Shown piece after piece: positions 16,167 through 24,236 of a stretch of 38,851 nucleotides of DNA. Origin of the DNA: Deltaproteobacteria bacterium (GTDB lineage: Bacteria; Desulfobacterota; Desulfovibrionia; Desulfovibrionales; Desulfovibrionaceae); the NCBI GenBank assembly GCA_009929215.1, contig SAAX01000022.1:1-38851 (forward strand), written 5' to 3'. The notes below the pieces were generated by a model. The model worked only from the letters and a program-made list of their open reading frames with translations. It made no database searches and was not told where the DNA came from. How positions within the stretch are numbered: the first letter of the stretch is position 1; each line of letters starts with the position of its first letter. Both the position numbers and the translations under genes were made by a program.

Positions 16167-16367
16167 GGCAAACCATTGTGCCCGACATTTTTTGTCAAAT
16201 TTCCTAACCCGTCACCGTAAATTTTTTCGTGCCGATTGGCGGGCAATGCCCCGCGCAAGTCCACATCAGCACCAGCCACACAAAACTTCTGTGACCAACA
16301 CCACAAAAAATAAAAAAGAATAAAAAATTTCCTGTCCTGTTGTCAGCAACCCACAGCCTGAAGACGT
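16167..16367. other. Non-coding spacer upstream of the flavodoxin promoter
   Basis: AT-rich stretches alternate with short GC-rich ones, and no convincing gene is present. A second minus-strand TTGACA is found near 16195, without a good -10. A 67-codon minus-strand frame at 16204-16407 runs into the terminator and has no ribosome-binding site. Confidence 0.5.
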
Positions 16368-16399
16368 AAAAAAGCTCCGTTGTGAAACGGAGCTTTTTT
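16368..16399 (-). terminator. Terminator of the radical SAM gene
   Basis: A-run, GCTCCGTT (16374-16381), four-base loop, AACGGAGC (16386-16393), T-run. It is symmetrical and so could work in both directions. It lies 25 bases after the stop at 16424. Confidence 0.92.
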
Positions 16400-16423
16400 A
16401 CGGTCAAACTTCCGCAATGCGGA

Positions 16424-17842
16424 TTAGTCGTCGCTTGATTCCTCGTTCAGCATGGCCTCCTGGCCGTCCTCCGGTGTTGCAGCCTCACGCGCACGGGGGG
16501 CTGGCATTGTCCATTCACCGGGCATGGGCGCGATCAGCTCGGCCTTTTCGCCAAGATATGGGTTAAAATACCCGTAGCGCAGCCAGGGACAGAGCTTTTT
16601 AAGACGCTTCATAAACGAGGTAAGCCCCATGCTGGGTGAAAGCTCCAGCTTTTCTTGCCCCTCACCGCCGCTCATGAGCCTGAAATACCATTCAGGATCA
16701 ATATTGAGGTTACGCCACTGGATCATGCTCACGCCGTTTTCGCCCACCAGATGGGCCAGAGCGTCGAACTCTTCTTCCGTATCAGTAACACCCGGAAATA
16801 CCAGCAAGTTGAGCGAAACCCATACGCCACGGCTGCGCGCCTCGCGTATGGAAGCACGCACGTCATCAAACGAATAGCCAGAGGGCCTATAGTAGCGGTT
16901 GTACAGCTCTGCCCGTGCGCTATTAAGGCTCACGCGCATGCTGGTGAGGCCCGCCTCTGCAAGGCGTATGACGGCATCGGTGCGCGAGGCGTTGGTATTA
17001 CAATTCACTGTGCCGGGGCCCTCGCCCGCGCGGAACTGCCGCACACTTTCGACCAGCAGGTCGGGGTTCATGAGCGGGTCGCCCTCACAGCCCTGCCCAA
17101 ATGAATAGATGGGGGTGCGTGTTTCGCGCCCCGAGTGAACGCGCATGACCTCGACAATCTCCTCGGGGCTCGGCGTAAAGGCAAGGCGGCACTGGGGCGT
17201 GGACTGAATGGGCGAATCCTTTTCCTGTGCCGAGATACAGCCGATGCAGCTGGCATTGCACGACCGCGACGAAGGCAACGAAGCTTCAAAGCGGCCAAGG
17301 GCAAAGTTGCGCCCCGCAGGGCAATCGTAGCGCGCCACACAGTTATCCATAATATGCCGGATAAGCCTGTTTTTGGGATAATCGCGCAGCAGACCACGGG
17401 CCCCCTGTTCGATGCGGCCTCGCGGGATATTGCTGAATATTTGCCGGGGCTCGGTATCTACCCGGCGGGCGCAGATATAAAAACGCCCTCTGGCGTAGCC
17501 CACGGCCCCATAGGCAAACAGAGGCAAAAGCGGCGCATTTTCGTCGCTCTCGTAGGCGGGATGAGCCGAAATGGTGTAGCCGGGGGCAGCAAAGGCCGCC
17601 ACAGCAAGCGGGGCCTCGCCTTCTGGCGGCGTAATCAGCCCGGTTTCCGGGTCAAGGCCCACGGCCTTGCGGCCAGGCAGCAAAAAAAATTCGCTCTCTT
17701 CCGGCAGGGGAATCAGCTCGTCAGGACGCGGCAGCCCCCACTGGGCTCCCCTGCGGCAAACCATGAGCAGATCAGGATCATCATAAATATTGCCGCGCTC
17801 GTCTGCCATTACAAGATGCGGTTCAATGTGTTGCGCGGCCAT
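16424..17842 (-). CDS. Radical SAM protein of unknown specificity
   Basis: 472 residues. The radical SAM cluster CX3CX2C is C195, C199 and C202 ('SRSCNASCIGCISAQEKD'), unusually far from the N-terminus because about 190 residues come first. That N-terminal part has no motif I recognise; it includes the cysteine pair C168/C174. The core continues with 'SFGQGCEGDPLMNP' (SAM-binding GCEGDP), 'NCNTNAS' and 'SLNSARAELYNRYYRP'. These resemble the pyruvate-formate-lyase-activase/MoaA-like barrel. The C-terminus is acidic and low-complexity. Substrate and product are unknown. The ATG at 17842 has an AAGGAG Shine-Dalgarno; the gene is divergent from the small membrane-protein gene at 17926 and has its own terminator. 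Confidence 0.88.
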   Translation of the reverse strand: MAAQHIEPHLVMADERGNIYDDPDLLMVCRRGAQWGLPRPDELIPLPEESEFFLLPGRKAVGLDPETGLITPPEGEAPLAVAAFAAPGYTISAHPAYESDENAPLLPLFAYGAVGYARGRFYICARRVDTEPRQIFSNIPRGRIEQGARGLLRDYPKNRLIRHIMDNCVARYDCPAGRNFALGRFEASLPSSRSCNASCIGCISAQEKDSPIQSTPQCRLAFTPSPEEIVEVMRVHSGRETRTPIYSFGQGCEGDPLMNPDLLVESVRQFRAGEGPGTVNCNTNASRTDAVIRLAEAGLTSMRVSLNSARAELYNRYYRPSGYSFDDVRASIREARSRGVWVSLNLLVFPGVTDTEEEFDALAHLVGENGVSMIQWRNLNIDPEWYFRLMSGGEGQEKLELSPSMGLTSFMKRLKKLCPWLRYGYFNPYLGEKAELIAPMPGEWTMPAPRAREAATPEDGQEAMLNEESSDD

Positions 17843-17887
17843 AAAAGCTCCTTGCCCAAGAGGTGTTGAACGTATATAAAAACTGTC

Positions 17888-17914
17888 GGCCGGGCCTTCC
17901 CGGCCCGTATTTTT
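17888..17914 (+). promoter_or_regulatory. Terminator-like hairpin in front of the 17926 gene
   Basis: GGCCGGG (17888-17894), loop CCTT, CCCGGCC (17899-17905), then CGTATTTTT that runs straight into the GGAGG Shine-Dalgarno of the next gene. It could be a leader attenuator or an mRNA-stability hairpin. Confidence 0.5.
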
Positions 17915-17925
17915 GGAGGCCTGCC

Positions 17926-18318
17926 ATGTTTTCCATCATGCTTTTCATCTTTTTGTGCTTTTTCGGAATACTGGCTGTGCTGTACCACATGCTGCGCAGC
18001 CAGGAAAAACTTTGCAAATCACTGCACGAAGAACACGCCCAAATGCGCGTGATGCTGCGCTCGCTTGAATCGCGCCTTGACGACCTGGATGTGGCCGCCC
18101 CGGCAGCCGTTACTGGCAACGGTGCCACGCGCCTTGCCCCGCGCCCGGCGTCCCACGCTGCGGCCCAACCGGCAGAAGACCCCCTGCTGCACCTGAGCTT
18201 TGGCGACCCGGCACAGAGCGTCAGCCCCTCCACGCCCGGCGTAGACCCGGCGCTTGATCTGCATTTTGACCCCGCCGTGGGCATACCCTCGGCCCCCCAC
18301 CGCAACGGCAGAAACTGA
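17926..18318 (+). CDS. Small membrane-anchored protein of unknown function
   Basis: 130 residues. An N-terminal membrane segment (MFSIMLFIFLCFFGILAVLY) is followed by a charged helix with coiled-coil character ('EKLCKSLHEEHAQMRVMLRS', then 'LESRLDDLD', about residues 26-55). The rest is an Ala/Pro-rich, probably disordered tail containing the repeated pattern 'LHLSFGDP' / 'LDLHFDPAVG'. No family recognised; the layout recalls phage-shock or envelope-stress small proteins but without a diagnostic motif. The ATG at 17926 is chosen because GGAGG precedes it by six bases and the hydrophobic segment begins there. It is divergent from the radical SAM gene and convergent with the glycosyltransferase gene. 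The gap to the latter holds CTGCCA/TGGCAG hairpins without a T-run. Confidence 0.72.
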   Translation: MFSIMLFIFLCFFGILAVLYHMLRSQEKLCKSLHEEHAQMRVMLRSLESRLDDLDVAAPAAVTGNGATRLAPRPASHAAAQPAEDPLLHLSFGDPAQSVSPSTPGVDPALDLHFDPAVGIPSAPHRNGRN

Positions 18319-18380
18319 TCGCAGCTGCCAGCACACGCTGCCAACCACACTCTGGCAGTCACTTGGCTGCCACTAATCAG

Positions 18381-19433
18381 CTATTTCTGCCCGGTCAGTC
18401 CAAATTCTCCTCTGGCCGCAGCCAGATAGGCCTCGCTCAAACCCGTAGCGCCCAGTTCTTCTGCCCAGTGCAGATAGGGCAACCGCAGGTATTCCTTGCG
18501 CACGGCCCCTGCCTTGCTGCGACGGCGCGCAACAATGTGCGGATCGCGGGCCAGCAGATCGCGCACGGCGTTGCTGAAGGCCTCGGCACGGTGTACTGCC
18601 CTGTGCGCATTGTCAATGCATTCCAGAGCTGCCCTGCCCATGCGCTCTGCCTCGTCCGGGTGCTCCAGCAGGTGGCGCACCTGCGCAACAGCCTCATCTG
18701 CGGCTTGTTCCACCGAAGCGCACGCGCCAGAATCGCACGTATCTGCCGCATAGCAGCGCAGATGCTCACCCTCTGTAAAAAGATCGCCAAGCCCGTGGCC
18801 TATGCGCGGCGTTACCAGGCAACTGCCGCAGCCCATGGCCTCAAAAACCCTGAAATTCAGATCGCCGTGTTCGCAGTGGTTCAGCACCACCCGCGCGCGG
18901 GCATAGAGTTGGCGGTACGGGCCTGTGACCACCTGCAAGCCCGGCAGCTGAGCGCCCACCCTGTCGAGAAAGGCGGCACGCATGGGCAGATTGGCGTTGA
19001 CCGTGCCCACAAAAACGCAGTCCATGTCTTTTGCAATGCCGGGTTCCGGGCAATCATAGGGCCAGGCAAAGGCCGGTGACCACCACACCCTTTCTGCTGG
19101 CAGATACGCACCCGCAAAGCGGCTTTTGTGATCGCGCAGCGAAACAAGACACGCATCATATGCCTGCGCGTAATACGGCTGCCACGAATGGATGTGAGAA
19201 TCCACACTGTAGAATACGGTAAGACAGGGAAAATCCTCTACGCCCAGCACAAAGGGCGCGCGGCTTTTATCGGCCACCACCACCACGTCTGGCTCAAAAC
19301 CGGCAATACGCACCAGATCATGCCAGCCAAAAACAGCCGCATGCTCAAAATTGTGCCGGGCCACTGCATCCCAGCCGCAGGAAGAAAGGGCGTCGCTGAA
19401 AAAAGGACTGCCTATCCACAATAGCCGCTGCAT
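18381..19433 (-). CDS. CgeB-like glycosyltransferase
   Basis: 350 residues. The pattern is that of the CgeB/DUF3880-type GT-B glycosyltransferases. The N-terminal Rossmann half has 'FEPDVVVVADKS' and 'LTVFYSVDSHIHSWQPYYAQ'. The C-terminal half has 'CVFVGTVNANLPMRAAFLDR', 'ARVVLNHCEHGDLNFRVFEA', then 'MGCGSCLVTPRIGHGLGDLF' and 'HPDEAERMG', the usual nucleotide-sugar-binding end. Known relatives transfer sugars to surface structures such as flagellin, lipopolysaccharide or spore coat; the acceptor here is unknown. The ATG at 19433 is used because the protein then starts at the first beta-strand (MQRLLWIGSPFF). The Shine-Dalgarno is weak, and the frame is open to a TTG at 19535, so up to 34 more residues are possible. 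It is divergent from the AsmA gene. Confidence 0.82.
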   Translation of the reverse strand: MQRLLWIGSPFFSDALSSCGWDAVARHNFEHAAVFGWHDLVRIAGFEPDVVVVADKSRAPFVLGVEDFPCLTVFYSVDSHIHSWQPYYAQAYDACLVSLRDHKSRFAGAYLPAERVWWSPAFAWPYDCPEPGIAKDMDCVFVGTVNANLPMRAAFLDRVGAQLPGLQVVTGPYRQLYARARVVLNHCEHGDLNFRVFEAMGCGSCLVTPRIGHGLGDLFTEGEHLRCYAADTCDSGACASVEQAADEAVAQVRHLLEHPDEAERMGRAALECIDNAHRAVHRAEAFSNAVRDLLARDPHIVARRRSKAGAVRKEYLRLPYLHWAEELGATGLSEAYLAAARGEFGLTGQK

Positions 19434-19573
19434 GCGCCCCCGCCATAGGTAATGAAGTTCAGCGCTAACCGCGCCCAAATGCTTGGCATCCCATGCACGG
19501 CGGTTGCCATCAGGCCCGATTTGCAATAGGTTCAAAACCTAGCCTCGACGCCCCAAGGCGTCAAGACGCGAGA

Positions 19574-22500
19574 ATGTACATGCCGTTCAAATCCAGCCGA
19601 CTTCGCCTGATACTGCGCATTTTACTGGCGCTTTTGCTAACCCTGTCGGCAATGTCGGCAGGGGTCTTCTGGCTGTTGCAGCGCAATCCGCAGGCGCTGG
19701 CCGAACATTATATTGAACAGATCGCCGCCAGCACTGGCCTGAGCATCACGGTTGAATCGGTCAACGTGGCGCTTTTGCCCCTGCCCTCACTGGCTGTCAG
19801 CAATGCCAGCGTGACGGGCAAGGGGCTGAGCTTTACCGTTGCCTACGCCACGCTGCGGCCGGACTTTCTGGCCCTGTTGCGCGGCGAGCTGCTGCCCCGC
19901 AACATCACGCTGCTGCGCCCGCAGTTTCAGGGGCAGGTGCCAGTTGCTTTGGCAAACTCGCTGTTGATTCCCGCAGCCACAGAAACACCTCCCCTTGCGG
20001 CATCAGAAAATCAGCCCTCTCCTGCGCCCAGGTCTTCTGCTGGTGATACTTCCCTGCAAGCCTGGATTGCCCAGCTGGTCTCAGGTTCTGGCACGCAGAC
20101 CTCGTTGTTGCCGGGGCGTTTTCGGCTGGCAATTTCGCAGGGCGAGGTAAACCTGTCCGGATCAGACCAAACCAGCCTCACCGCCACGGGTTTGCAGTGT
20201 GATATTGAAACTGAAGAAACCACGCGCCTTCAGGGCAACCTGTTTTGCGCCACAGCCGTATTGCAGCCAGAGGGCCAGCCCGCATCCCGACTTGATAATC
20301 TGACCATCGCGGGCAAAACCAACCTCTCTGCGCCCCTTTCCAGCACGCCCCAGCTTGTGGCCAAGGGCACGCTGCAACTGCCCATCTGGCTTGCCCGTCT
20401 CAATTTTTCTGTGGGCCTCAAGGCCGATGAACGTGGCTGGAGCCTCGCCAACGATCTGGAAGCCGAATTGCGCAAGGACGAAGTGCTGCTGCCCGCCCAT
20501 ATCACCGGCACGGTGGGCGGGAGCAAGGGCAACAGCGAAACTGTCAGCCTTGAAAACCTGCGCCTGCTGCTTGGCCCCGACGACGTGAGCGTGAACGGCA
20601 CGCTGCACATGGGCGGGCCAGACATGTTTCTGGTCGAAGGCCGCCTGCTGATAAAGAGGGCAAGCCTTACAGAATGGCTTGGCTTTGCCCGCAATCTCGC
20701 CCCTGGCCTGCAAGTGGCGCTGGACGAAGTGACCTTGGGCAGCCTTGATTTTTCGGTTGATGGCAAGGGGCTGCGCGTTCCTCACATTGACGTAACCGCC
20801 TCTGGCAGCCGTTTTCTTGGTTCCGGCGGTGTCGCCAACTGGGCCAAGCCAGAGCTGGTGCTTGACCTCAAGGCTGAAACGGTCAATCTGGGCCGCGCTA
20901 TTCCTGAATCTGTGGGCATTCAACCCGCAGAACCCCGCTACGGCCACGGGCCGCTCACGCCCATGCCGGGCGCGCCTGTTGTGCCGGGCGAGGTGGGCCT
21001 TGATTACAACATCCGCCTTGGTGCCACGATCGTCAACTACGGCCCCATTGTCATCAACGATGCTCTTGTGGTCATAAAACAGGGGCTGGTTGATCAGGTT
21101 ACGCACTTTGAAGACACCCTGCTGATCGTGGACGGCACGCTCTATGGCGGCAGCGTCAAGGGCGACACCATTATGGGCGGCAGCCCCGACACGCCCTACG
21201 CCATACGCCTGCATATGCGGGATGTGAACGGCGAAAATCTGGCCAAGGCCCTGCCTGTCATGCCCGTGAGCGGCGGCAAGCTGCGCGGCGATGTGGACAT
21301 CATGAGCCAGGGCCGTGAGCTTGACATGTTCTTGGGCAAGCTGCGCGGCACGGTTACTGTTCGGGCCGAAAAAGGCCAGTTGCGCCCCCCCAGCAATACC
21401 TCGTCCAAGGCGTCCTTGGGCGCTGTGGGCTTTAAAACGCTGGATGTGAGCCTCAAGGCCCGCACGGCGGCGTGGGATCAGGGCCGCCTGGGGCTTGAGG
21501 GCCAATGGAACGCCACCCTTGCCGATGAAGGCATCGACGCCGATGTTGCCCTCAACGGCAGGCTGTGGTTCAGCGGCGACGGCTCTGGCGGCGGCAACAT
21601 GGACTTTCAGAATTTGCCTGGGACGCTCAAGGCAAACGTGAACGCAGAAAAATCTTTTCCGCCAGAGGGCTTGCAGGCGCAGATTTCAGGCAAGTTCAGC
21701 TGTCAGGCTGCGCGCAACCAGCTTTCTGTCAGCGAAGCGCACGCCAATATGCTGGGTGCGGATATTACGGGCTCTGCGCAGGTTGGCATGGGCAAGGATG
21801 GCTTGGGCTGGCAGGGCAAAATTTCTGCCCAGATACCCGATTCCACCAAAACCCTGCGTCTGCTTGGCGCGGTCAGCCCCAACGTGCCGCAACCGCTGCG
21901 CAGGGTTGAGCTTGATGCGGCTTTCAAGGGCGACACCGGATCGCTCTCGCTCACCGATTTCAACGCCAAGGTAGACCAGAGCACACTGTCGGGATCTGTG
22001 GCGCTTGACTGGCGCAAGGAGCTTGCGCTGCGCTTCAAGCTGAGCATGCCGCAGCTGGATTTGGACCGCTATATGGGCAACAAGGCTGGCGGATCGGGCG
22101 ACAGCACAAAATCCAAAAAAACGCCAGAGGGCAACCCCTGGGATCTGCGGTTCATGAAGGCCTTTTCTGCCGAGGGCGAGGCTCACGTTGGGGTGCTTAC
22201 CCTGTGGAAGCTGCATACTCAAGACCTGCGCCTCAAGATCAAGATGGACAATGGCAACCTGCGGTACGAGAGCCTTGGTGGCAAGTTTTACGGATCGCCT
22301 CTGGCCGCGCACGGCGAACTGCATTTCAACAAAGGCGTAAGCTTTGCCAATTCGCTTACCATCGACAACTTTGATCTGGCCGCCGCCAGCAAGGACAGGG
22401 GCGGCAGCTCGGCCCTTGGCGGGCAAACCACCATTCATTCTGAAATAGACGCCGACCTTACGGCATCGGGCCAGATACCCGCGCGCCTCAACGGCAAATG

Positions 22501-22888
22501 GCGTTTTAATGTGCGCAATGGCTTTTACCAGTCGCGCGACAAAGACGGCCAGCTCAAGGGAAAGCCCACGCGCTTTGACGCATCGGGCAGCTCGGGCACG
22601 GTTACGCACGGGCTTGCCAAAAGTGGTGATTTTTATCTCAAGGGGCAGGATATTACTGTGACCGGCGGCGGATGGGTTGACCTGAACAACGAAACCCTCG
22701 ACTGCAATTTTACTGTTAACATGAAGAACCTGCCAGAATTTCCCCTGCGCATGTACGGCAGCCTCGACAACAGCAAAACATCCATAGGTGCTGGCAAGTT
22801 ACTGCTCAATACCATTGGCGGGCTCACCATGGGCGTGGTGGATGTGCTGGGCAGCGTGGTAGAAGGAACATGGAAGCTTTTTAGGTAA
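19574..22888 (+). CDS. AsmA-family inner-membrane/periplasmic protein
   Basis: 1104 residues. One N-terminal membrane segment (about residues 8-30, 'LILRILLALLLTLSAMSAG') is followed by a very long beta-rich periplasmic part. It begins with the AsmA hallmark, a helix plus 'ITVESVNVALLPLPSLAVSNA', and continues with repeats of the form 'LLPRNITLLRPQF'. The C-terminal AsmA_2-like region includes 'MPVSGGKLRGDVDIMSQG' (about 575-592), 'FANSLTIDNFDLAAAS' and the ending 'LLNTIGGLTMGVVDVLGSVV'. Known relatives (AsmA, TamB, YhdP) are bridge-like proteins that carry or control phospholipids between the two membranes. The start is ATG 19574 or ATG 19580, both with only a weak GCGAGA upstream. It lies upstream of adk, which has its own promoter. 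Confidence 0.9.
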   Translation: MYMPFKSSRLRLILRILLALLLTLSAMSAGVFWLLQRNPQALAEHYIEQIAASTGLSITVESVNVALLPLPSLAVSNASVTGKGLSFTVAYATLRPDFLALLRGELLPRNITLLRPQFQGQVPVALANSLLIPAATETPPLAASENQPSPAPRSSAGDTSLQAWIAQLVSGSGTQTSLLPGRFRLAISQGEVNLSGSDQTSLTATGLQCDIETEETTRLQGNLFCATAVLQPEGQPASRLDNLTIAGKTNLSAPLSSTPQLVAKGTLQLPIWLARLNFSVGLKADERGWSLANDLEAELRKDEVLLPAHITGTVGGSKGNSETVSLENLRLLLGPDDVSVNGTLHMGGPDMFLVEGRLLIKRASLTEWLGFARNLAPGLQVALDEVTLGSLDFSVDGKGLRVPHIDVTASGSRFLGSGGVANWAKPELVLDLKAETVNLGRAIPESVGIQPAEPRYGHGPLTPMPGAPVVPGEVGLDYNIRLGATIVNYGPIVINDALVVIKQGLVDQVTHFEDTLLIVDGTLYGGSVKGDTIMGGSPDTPYAIRLHMRDVNGENLAKALPVMPVSGGKLRGDVDIMSQGRELDMFLGKLRGTVTVRAEKGQLRPPSNTSSKASLGAVGFKTLDVSLKARTAAWDQGRLGLEGQWNATLADEGIDADVALNGRLWFSGDGSGGGNMDFQNLPGTLKANVNAEKSFPPEGLQAQISGKFSCQAARNQLSVSEAHANMLGADITGSAQVGMGKDGLGWQGKISAQIPDSTKTLRLLGAVSPNVPQPLRRVELDAAFKGDTGSLSLTDFNAKVDQSTLSGSVALDWRKELALRFKLSMPQLDLDRYMGNKAGGSGDSTKSKKTPEGNPWDLRFMKAFSAEGEAHVGVLTLWKLHTQDLRLKIKMDNGNLRYESLGGKFYGSPLAAHGELHFNKGVSFANSLTIDNFDLAAASKDRGGSSALGGQTTIHSEIDADLTASGQIPARLNGKWRFNVRNGFYQSRDKDGQLKGKPTRFDASGSSGTVTHGLAKSGDFYLKGQDITVTGGGWVDLNNETLDCNFTVNMKNLPEFPLRMYGSLDNSKTSIGAGKLLLNTIGGLTMGVVDVLGSVVEGTWKLFR

Positions 22889-22936
22889 CCAGCCTAGACC
22901 AAACGCAACTAGCCGAGCATTCTTCTGTGCACCCGT

Positions 22937-22965
22937 TGACAGGGCCAGTTTTAGGGGATACTGTG
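22937..22965 (+). promoter_or_regulatory. adk promoter
   Basis: TTGACA at 22937-22942 and TACTGT at 22960-22965 are 17 bases apart, about 55 bases before the adk start. A direct repeat GCCAGTT (22945-22951 and 22966-22972) flanks the -10, spaced by two helical turns. Confidence 0.72.
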
Positions 22966-23019
22966 CCAGTTGTGTTCTTTTTTGCACAAACTAACTCGGT
23001 TCCGGCAAGGAGAGTACCA

Positions 23020-23691
23020 GTGAACATCCTTATTTTTGGCCCCAACGGCAGCGGCAAAGGCACTCAGGGCGACCTGATCAAGCAGAAGTACAACCTCGCC
23101 CACATCGAATCCGGGGCCATCTTCCGTGAACACATCGGCGGCGGCACCGAGCTGGGCAAAAAGGCCAAGGCTTACATTGATCGCGGCGACCTCGTGCCCG
23201 ATGACATCACCATTCCCATGGTGCTTGAAACCCTGAAGACCAAGGGTCAGCAGGGCTGGTTGCTCGACGGCTTCCCCCGCAACATGGTTCAGGCCCAGAA
23301 GCTGTGGGACGCCCTTCAGAAAGAAGGCATGCAGCTTGATTACGTTGTTGAAATTCTGCTGCCCCGCGAAGTGGCCAAAAACCGCATCATGGGCCGCCGC
23401 CTTTGCAAGAACAACAACAACCACCCCAACAACATCTTCATTGACGCCATCAAGCCCAATGGCGATGTTTGCCGCGTCTGTGGCGGTGAACTCTCCTGCC
23501 GCTCTGACGACCAGGACGAAGCCGCCATCGGCAAGCGCCATGACATTTATTACAATACCACCGACGGCACCCTGGCCGCCGCGTATTTCTACAAAGATCT
23601 GGCTGGCGCCGGCAAGACCAAGTACATCGAACTGAACGGCGAAGGCAGCATCGACTCCATCAAGGAAACCCTGCTTTCCAAGCTTGCCTAA
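23020..23691 (+). CDS. adk: Adenylate kinase, metal-binding Desulfovibrio type
   Basis: 223 residues. It converts AMP + ATP to 2 ADP in the cytoplasm; in sulfate reducers it also recovers the AMP made when sulfate is activated to APS. The P-loop is GPNGSGKGTQ (residues 7-16) and the AMP site includes 'GFPRN' (84-88). The LID holds C129, H135, C151 and C154 in the pattern Cys-X5-His-X15-Cys-X2-Cys, the ligand set described for the zinc/cobalt/iron-binding D. gigas enzyme. Most bacterial LID sites have four cysteines or none. The start is a GTG at 23020 with a strong AAGGAG Shine-Dalgarno; the frame opens upstream at an ATG at 22927, but that overlaps the promoter and adds residues not found in relatives. 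It is followed by a GC-rich hairpin. Confidence 0.97.
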   Translation: MNILIFGPNGSGKGTQGDLIKQKYNLAHIESGAIFREHIGGGTELGKKAKAYIDRGDLVPDDITIPMVLETLKTKGQQGWLLDGFPRNMVQAQKLWDALQKEGMQLDYVVEILLPREVAKNRIMGRRLCKNNNNHPNNIFIDAIKPNGDVCRVCGGELSCRSDDQDEAAIGKRHDIYYNTTDGTLAAAYFYKDLAGAGKTKYIELNGEGSIDSIKETLLSKLA

Positions 23692-23768
23692 TCTTATTTT
23701 TTGCAGTTACAGCGTGTCACCCGAGCCAAGGGGGCCGTTGCATGTAAACATGCTGCAAACGGATATAT

Positions 23769-23801
23769 GCAAGAGGCCCCGCCCAAAGCGGGGCCTCTTG
23801 C
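23769..23801 (+). terminator. Probable adk terminator hairpin
   Basis: A perfect 14-base-pair GC-rich stem (23769-23782 with 23788-23801) and a five-base loop. The sequence after it is only moderately T-rich (TATTCTGCT), so it may also act as a stabilising 3' hairpin. Confidence 0.7.
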
Positions 23802-24236
23802 TATTCTGCTCAATACTATTTGTCTGCACAAAACACCCCATACGCTTTACAAATGGCATCTGTGACCTCCTCACAATACTATTAAAAATTTTACTAATGA
23901 AAACGTCACGTTAAATTTTTCATCACACTACAGCAATAATTTTGCAATATCTATTGACAATAGTTGTAAATCATTCATAAAGGCAAGAAACTTCACGACT
24001 GCTGTTTCAGCACACTCATTGTATTGCCATACCAACAACCACTTGTGTGCAGAAACAGAATTTCAATCCCATTTTGGGGTGCGCTACAGAACAACATCTG
24101 TCGCAAGCCTTAACAGTTCTTACCATTTTGCAGATACACGTTCCGTCACGCCTTATAATTGCTCCCCGGCTTTACCGGGGGGGCTTTAGTCTCAACTGCA
24201 AAGCCTGGTTCAACACAGCACCACGGATAATGAGAC
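23802..24236 (+). other. Long AT-rich leader region upstream of the diguanylate cyclase gene
   Basis: No gene is seen here. A candidate promoter is TTGACA (23954-23959) with CATAAA (23976-23981), 16 bases apart, which would give a leader of about 245 bases. Near the 3' end lie a GC hairpin (CCCCGG 24164-24169 with CCGGGG 24175-24180) and a second possible stem formed by GGCTTT just after it and AAAGCC near 24202. I looked for the conserved c-di-GMP (GEMM) riboswitch core and did not find its GGCAAACC element. The open frames in this stretch have no ribosome-binding site. Confidence 0.5.

Noticed and set aside
16204..16407. 67-codon minus-strand open frame upstream of flavodoxin
   Set aside because: It begins within the terminator of the radical SAM gene, lacks a ribosome-binding site and has unusual composition.
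18319..18380. Repeated CTGCCA/TGGCAG motifs between converging genes as a terminator
   Set aside because: Short stems can form but there is no T-run on either strand, so no terminator was called.
24140..24236. c-di-GMP (GEMM-I) riboswitch upstream of the diguanylate cyclase
   Set aside because: A GCAAAGCC stretch is present but the required upstream GGCAAACC half and the tetraloop-receptor pairing are absent.
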